From the NCBI GenBank assembly GCA_945910975.1, contig CAMDZY010000005.1:1-25290 (forward strand): DNA of 25,290 nucleotides. The letters run 5' to 3'. The notes beneath the pieces are model-generated. The model was given only the letters and a program-made list of their open reading frames with translations, ran no database searches and was not told the DNA's origin. A program made the position numbers and the translations under genes. Positions 21,690 to 25,290 of this stretch are shown here, piece by piece (the stretch's first letter is position 1; each line of letters begins with the position of its first letter). This DNA is from an uncultured Clostridia bacterium. Its GTDB lineage: Bacteria > Bacillota > Clostridia > Oscillospirales > Oscillospiraceae.

Positions 21690-21722
21690 TTAAAATATAT
21701 CTTACGAAGGGAGTAATGCGGT

Positions 21723-23306
21723 ATTAAACTTTTTGGAAATAAAAGATCCACACCTCCTCGCGAACACCGTTCAGTGGCCGCCCCGGTGAGTAACACGCCG
21801 GAGATGGAATATAATATTGCGGATATTTTGGCTGAACTGGCCGAGAACGATGCAAAGACGGCAGCACAGAGCCAACCGGAACCCATACCGGAAGCGACAC
21901 GGCGCAATGATGTCCCGAAAGATGAACCGGTCGAAGTTGCGGAAGATGAGAACGACATTCCGGCGGCTGTAAAGCGGCAGCCGCAGGCGGCGCGTGAGTC
22001 GGCAGCGGATGCACCCCGACCGGCGCCCAAGCAGGCACGGCCAAAGGCTGCGCCGGTCGAACCGGCAAATCTGTCGGAACCGGAGCCTACCCGTCGCGGG
22101 AAAAAGAAGAAGCGCAGCGGGCTGATGGTTGCCCTGCGGATTTTGGTTGTTGTATGGGCGTTTGAAATGCTCTATTTTATTGTGGCGGTTTCCGACATTC
22201 CGTTCATTAAAAAGTGGCGCACGATTTATATCCAGACCGCCATGGAAACGATGAGCCACCACTGGCTTGCCGACTATTTCTTCCCCAAGACGATCGTCGA
22301 TCCCATCCGCAAGGGCATGTCCTCGGTGCAGAACAAGCAGACCGGCATTACCAGCAACATAGATGACGACAAACCCACCACCGCCACCTCCAACCCGCAG
22401 GAGCCGCCGAAGGAGCTGACCGATGAAGAAGCCTTCTACGAGCTGTTCTGGGAGATCGACCAGGTGACCATGGATGATTATATCAAGAAGCACGCGGATG
22501 TTTTGGAAAACGGCTGGGACAACATTTATATTAATGAAGCCGGCCTGGACGATTCCGGCACTTCGATCTACACCAAGTTCGGCGAACAGGTGTTGGCAGT
22601 TGACGCGAAGAATCAGATTTTGCTGATTCGTGTCGAGGGCGGTGGCTATCGCGGCGTGTTGGCTGTGGCGAAGGACGCCGAGCGACTGACGCTGTGTCCG
22701 TCTGCGAATATTGGGTATGCCGGACAGTATGTTGGTGATATCGCCGCAAACAACAACGGCATTCTCGGCATGAACGGCAGCGGCTTTATCGACCCCAACG
22801 GCAATGGCGACGGCGGTGAGATCGCGGGCTATGCAATGTGTGACGGCACGGAATATGGCACGCATTATGCTTGGGGCTACAAGCGCATTGAGTTGCACGA
22901 GAACAACAAGTTCTATATCACGGACGCGCAAGACGCGACCAACGCCGGCACAACGGATGCCGTGGAATTTACGCCGGCGCTGATCGTGGACGGCACGACC
23001 CTGGTTGACGAAACGGACTTCTGGAACGGCATCAACCCGCGTGCCTGCATTGGTCAGTCGAAGGACGGCGAAATTTTGATGCTGGTGATCGAGGGACGTT
23101 CGGTGCTCAACGGCATCGTCGGTACCGGTGTAGTGGAATGTGCAAGGATCCTCGCCCTCCACAACGCCGAGCAGGCCATCAACCTTGACGGCGGCTCCAG
23201 TGCGATCATGTGGTATGACGGTGAGTATGTCAACAAATGCTCCAACGGCTATCTGGCCGGCCGCCCGTTGCCCAACGCATGGATTTACACGGAAAGCGAA
23301 TCATAA
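21723..23306 (+). CDS. Membrane-anchored phosphodiester glycosidase (NAGPA domain) protein
   Basis: About 527 residues if translation begins at ATT 21723, or 510 from the first conventional codon, GTG 21774. AAGGGAG (21707-21713) lies 9 bases before the ATT and would give (M)KLFGNKRSTPPREHRS; the GTG has no ribosome site. A disordered Pro/Ala/Glu-rich cytoplasmic region is followed by KKKKRSG, one membrane helix (LMVALRILVVVWAFEMLYFI), and an extracellular part. The C-terminal domain is the NAGPA/phosphodiester glycosidase fold, with GILGMNGSGF, PRACIGQSKDGEILMLVIEG and INLDGGSSAIM. Such enzymes remove sugar-phosphodiester caps or trim surface polymers; the substrate here is unknown. It has its own promoter and terminator, so it is monocistronic. 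Confidence 0.9.
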   Translation: MKLFGNKRSTPPREHRSVAAPVSNTPEMEYNIADILAELAENDAKTAAQSQPEPIPEATRRNDVPKDEPVEVAEDENDIPAAVKRQPQAARESAADAPRPAPKQARPKAAPVEPANLSEPEPTRRGKKKKRSGLMVALRILVVVWAFEMLYFIVAVSDIPFIKKWRTIYIQTAMETMSHHWLADYFFPKTIVDPIRKGMSSVQNKQTGITSNIDDDKPTTATSNPQEPPKELTDEEAFYELFWEIDQVTMDDYIKKHADVLENGWDNIYINEAGLDDSGTSIYTKFGEQVLAVDAKNQILLIRVEGGGYRGVLAVAKDAERLTLCPSANIGYAGQYVGDIAANNNGILGMNGSGFIDPNGNGDGGEIAGYAMCDGTEYGTHYAWGYKRIELHENNKFYITDAQDATNAGTTDAVEFTPALIVDGTTLVDETDFWNGINPRACIGQSKDGEILMLVIEGRSVLNGIVGTGVVECARILALHNAEQAINLDGGSSAIMWYDGEYVNKCSNGYLAGRPLPNAWIYTESES

Positions 23307-23316
23307 ATCAACAGCG

Positions 23317-23353
23317 GCAGGAATGTTTTTCGGAACATTCCTGCTACTTTTTT
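23317..23353 (+). terminator. Terminator after the glycosidase gene
   Basis: GCAGGAATGTT (23317-23327) and AACATTCCTGC (23334-23344) form a perfect 11-bp stem with a 6-base loop; TAC and six Ts follow. Confidence 0.88.
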
Positions 23354-23409
23354 GCCTGTCACACGGAAAAGGAAATGATTTCCCAAGAGAATTTTGGGCG
23401 GTTTGTCTA

Positions 23410-23438
23410 TTGACTTTTTTGCTGCAATGTGGTAATCT
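23410..23438 (+). promoter_or_regulatory. Candidate promoter of the coiled-coil / signal peptidase operon
   Basis: TTGACT (23410-23415), 17 bp, TAATCT (23433-23438) preceded by TGG. The -35 is good and the -10 weak. Just downstream lies an inverted repeat, ACAGTTA (23457-23463) and TAACTGT (23476-23482), which could be an operator or leader hairpin. Confidence 0.45.
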
Positions 23439-23456
23439 TTTTCTATAACTATATCT

Positions 23457-23482
23457 ACAGTTAAGAGTGCACCAATAACTGT
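23457..23482. promoter_or_regulatory. Operator-like inverted repeat before the coiled-coil gene
   Basis: ACAGTTA and TAACTGT, perfect 7-base arms with a 12-base spacer, about 70 bases before the ATG at 23550 and 18 bases after the candidate -10. Confidence 0.35.
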
Positions 23483-23549
23483 AACATTTGGTTGCTGACT
23501 AATATATTTTATATGTAAGCTAACACTATTTTGGAGGCGAAGGCGAAAA

Positions 23550-24413
23550 ATGACGGACAAAGAACTGCGACGGCTGCGGCGGGATGAGCTGTTGGAGCTG
23601 CTGATTGAGCAGACCAAGCGCGCAGATGCGCTGCAAGTGCAGTTGGATGATGCGCAAGCGCAGTTATCCAGCCGTCGGATTGCCATTGAAAATGCCGGTT
23701 CTCTGGCCGAAGCGGCCTTGCGGCTAAGCGGAGTTTTCCAGTCGGCCGAGCAGGCGGCAAAGCTGTATTTGGACAACATCAGCGGCGAGGCGGACGGACC
23801 CGAAGAACCGCAAACGCCGCAAGAAGACACCCAGCCCGAACCTGCCGCGTTAGAGGAAGAAACCAAACGCAATTGCGCCGCGCTGGAAGAAGAAACGAAA
23901 GCCCGCTGTGCAGAATTGGAGGAAAAAACCACAAACGACTGCGCCGCGCTGGAAGAAGAAACCAAGAGCCGCTGCACGGCGATGGAGGACGAAGCCAAAA
24001 ACAATTGCGCAACGCTGGAGGAGGAAGCCAAGCGCCGGTGCGAAGCAATGCAGGCGGAAACCCAAACCGGCTGTACCGCACGCGAGGAAAAATCCAAAGC
24101 CCATTGCGCAGCCATGGAAGCGGCCTCCAAAAAGCGCTGTCAGACGCAGGAGGCGACCAGCAAGGCACGCTGCACCGCACTGGAGGAAGAAACCAGAAGC
24201 CGTTGTGCAGCGCTCGAGGACGAAACCAAAGCCCGCTGTGCGGACATGGAAGCGCAGACGGATGCCCGCTGTGAGCAAAAGATTTTCCACGCGCAGGAGG
24301 AATCCAACGCCTATTGGCAGGGGCTGTACACGCGGCTTGAGGAGTTTTACGAAACGCACAAGGGAATGCGGCAGATGTTAGAAGGACAGACGCCGCCGGG
24401 TGCAGCGCCATGA
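23550..24413 (+). CDS. Coiled-coil protein with 11-residue repeats, one Cys per repeat
   Basis: A 287-residue protein without signal peptide or membrane helix. Residues 1-77 are a charged helical domain (KELRRLRRDELLELLIEQTK; IAIENAGSLAEAALRLSGVF). An acidic Pro/Glu linker (80-98) leads into a run of 11-residue repeats of the type CAALEEETKAR. Cysteines stand at 109, 120, 131, 142, 153, 164, 175, 186, 197, 208, 219, 230 and 241: thirteen at an exact spacing of 11. The hendecad period predicts a right-handed coiled coil with all cysteines on one stripe. The C-terminus (about 245-287) returns to a plain helix and a Pro/Gly end. Start: GGAGG with 13 bases to the ATG, and GAAGGCG nearer. It overlaps the signal peptidase gene by 4 bp. 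Function unknown. Confidence 0.85.
   Translation: MTDKELRRLRRDELLELLIEQTKRADALQVQLDDAQAQLSSRRIAIENAGSLAEAALRLSGVFQSAEQAAKLYLDNISGEADGPEEPQTPQEDTQPEPAALEEETKRNCAALEEETKARCAELEEKTTNDCAALEEETKSRCTAMEDEAKNNCATLEEEAKRRCEAMQAETQTGCTAREEKSKAHCAAMEAASKKRCQTQEATSKARCTALEEETRSRCAALEDETKARCADMEAQTDARCEQKIFHAQEESNAYWQGLYTRLEEFYETHKGMRQMLEGQTPPGAAP
23843..24269 (+). repeat. In-frame 33-bp coding repeats (Cys hendecads)
   Basis: One degenerate unit (with Pro in place of Cys, codon at 23841) and twelve full 33-base units lie head to tail, each beginning with TGC or TGT (23874, then every 33 bases to 24237; a thirteenth cysteine codon at 24270). Units 1, 3, 10 and 11 are close at the base level (GCGCTGGAAGAAGAAAC-like). 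The middle ones have diverged, with the Cys codon kept in every unit. Confidence 0.8.
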
Positions 24414-25006
24414 AGAAACGAAAGATCACGGTGGAAGACCTCAACGCGGAACAGTTGGAAAAGGAACTGCGACGGACGCGTTACCGGCACAGGTTTTTGC
24501 TTACGTTGAAAAGCACGATGTTTTCGCTGGTGATTGTGGCTGCGGTTGCGGTTTTGATTGCGACATTGGCGATGCCGGTGTTGCGGATTTACGGCAACTC
24601 GATGGAGCCGAACTTAAAAGAAGGGCAAATGGTTGCCGCAGTGAAGACCAGCAATATTACCAGCGGTGATTTGGTCGCCTTTTACTTTGGAAACAAGCTG
24701 CTGGTGAAGCGCTGTATTGCCGGGCCGGGCGACTGGATCAACATTGACGATGACGGCACGGTTTATGTCAATGATAAAAGGCTCGATGAGCCGTATGTCA
24801 GCGAGAAATCGCTGGGGCAGTGCGATTTGAATTTTCCGTACCAAGTGCCGGAATCGCACTATTTTCTGATGGGCGACCATCGCAGCACATCGGTTGACAG
24901 CCGTAGCTCGGTGGTTGGCAGCATCGCAGAGGAGCAGATCGTTGGACGCATTGTGTTCCGGGTCTGGCCGCTGTCGGAATTTGGAATGTTAACAAATGAA
25001 TCTTGA
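24410..25006 (+). CDS. Type I signal peptidase (S26)
   Basis: A 198-residue protein. A basic, helical cytoplasmic N-terminus (about 1-33) precedes one membrane helix (37-57). The S26 boxes follow: YGNSMEPNLKEGQ with the catalytic Ser64, DLVAFYFGNKLLVKRCIAGPGD with the catalytic Lys100, and FLMGDHRSTSVDSRSSVVG. It cleaves signal peptides outside the membrane. The ATG overlaps the stop of the coiled-coil gene (ATGA), and the large surface protein gene follows 27 bp later, so this enzyme may be dedicated to that substrate, as in pilus or surface-protein clusters (inference). Confidence 0.93.
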   Translation: MKKRKITVEDLNAEQLEKELRRTRYRHRFLLTLKSTMFSLVIVAAVAVLIATLAMPVLRIYGNSMEPNLKEGQMVAAVKTSNITSGDLVAFYFGNKLLVKRCIAGPGDWINIDDDGTVYVNDKRLDEPYVSEKSLGQCDLNFPYQVPESHYFLMGDHRSTSVDSRSSVVGSIAEEQIVGRIVFRVWPLSEFGMLTNES

Positions 25007-25033
25007 TGGAAACTATAGAAGAGGTGAAATCGC

Positions 25034-25290
25034 ATGAATAAGGAAGGAACGAAGCGCAGACTTTGGCATCGGATTGTGGCAATTCTACAGTGTGTAGTCT
25101 TGCTTGTCACGATTTATGCAATGGTGTTACCTGCGCTGACGATGGAGCGAGTCCTCTCTTGTGGACAAGAGGAGCATATGCACGACAACGCGTGCTATGA
25201 GAAGGTGCTCACCTGCCCGCTGGAGGAAGGGCATACGCATACGGATGCGTGTTATGCGCAGGTAAACGCACTCGCGTGCGGCACATCGGT
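25034..25290 (+). CDS. Large Cys/His-rich surface protein, N-terminal part (runs off the window)
   Basis: Only the first 85 codons are present. GAGGTGA precedes the ATG by 6-7 bases. The start NKEGTKRRLWHRIVAIL then VVLLVTIYAMVLPALTME is a long signal or anchor typical of large clostridial surface (LPXTG/Cna-B-like) proteins. Two copies of a C-x(2)-EE-(x)-H-x-H-x(3)-C-Y motif follow (CGQEEHMHDNACY and CPLEEGHTHTDACY), and a third copy is starting (ACGTS) at the window end. The CHHC spacing suggests metal-binding knuckles. The C-terminus, including any sorting signal, is not visible. It follows the signal peptidase gene by 27 bp and is likely in the same operon. Confidence 0.8.
   Translation, partial: MNKEGTKRRLWHRIVAILQCVVLLVTIYAMVLPALTMERVLSCGQEEHMHDNACYEKVLTCPLEEGHTHTDACYAQVNALACGTS

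Noticed and set aside
21771..23162. 463-codon minus-strand frame opposite the glycosidase gene
   Set aside because: Shadow of the real gene, whose NAGPA motifs, promoter and terminator are all on the plus strand.
23841..24302. 33-base repeats considered as a CRISPR array
   Set aside because: There are no unique spacers; the repeats are contiguous, in frame, diverged at wobble positions and encode a coiled coil.

Overview
The window looks like chromosomal DNA of a Gram-positive, spore-forming, anaerobic gut Clostridium relative (Oscillospiraceae/Butyricicoccaceae type). This rests on several points: strong AGGAGG-type ribosome sites, TTGACA/TATAAT promoters often with an extended TG, a sigma-K gene, a rhodanese-less ThiI, an NfnAB-like flavoprotein pair, an NSS transporter and the start of a large Cys/His-rich surface protein. 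The assignment comes from family recognition and not from a database search.

Layout. (1) 1-1811 is an AT-richer accessory stretch: a tiny zinc-knuckle lipoprotein, a small DUF1413-like protein and a four-helix membrane protein on the minus strand, the last divergent from an XRE regulator. (2) 1902-6988 is a plus-strand operon with overlaps or very short gaps: yifB, thiI, a PncC/CinA C-terminal protein, a membrane acyltransferase and nfo. (3) 7151-12303 holds an AI-2E family transporter, then a cell-wall unit (an FHA-SEDS fusion followed by a class B penicillin-binding protein, overlapping by 8 bp) and inorganic pyrophosphatase 14 bp later. (4) 12359-14463 is a second AT-richer accessory island. 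It contains a type I toxin-antitoxin locus whose 31-residue hydrophobic toxin is too short for ordinary gene calling, a stretch of hairpins, and a repressor/membrane-protein module with a consensus promoter bracketed by two operator-like palindromes. (5) 14480-16730 is the gltA/NfnAB-like pair; then gluQRS and an SDR gene are fired from interleaved divergent promoters, followed by a sodium-dependent transporter. (6) 20276-21537 is sigK with a DUF5662 gene behind it. (7) 21661-25290 faces the cell surface: a membrane-anchored phosphodiester glycosidase that seems to start at an ATT codon, a coiled-coil protein with one cysteine every 11 residues, a type I signal peptidase translationally coupled to it, and the 5' end of a large exported surface protein.

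The most notable items are the toxin-antitoxin locus at 12359-12733 (both promoters, terminator, sequestered ribosome site and 5'-3' long-range pairing are readable), the Cys-hendecad protein next to a dedicated-looking signal peptidase and surface protein, and the recurrence of a 'divergent XRE regulator plus small membrane protein' module in both AT-rich islands. No tRNA, rRNA, CRISPR array or insertion sequence was seen.
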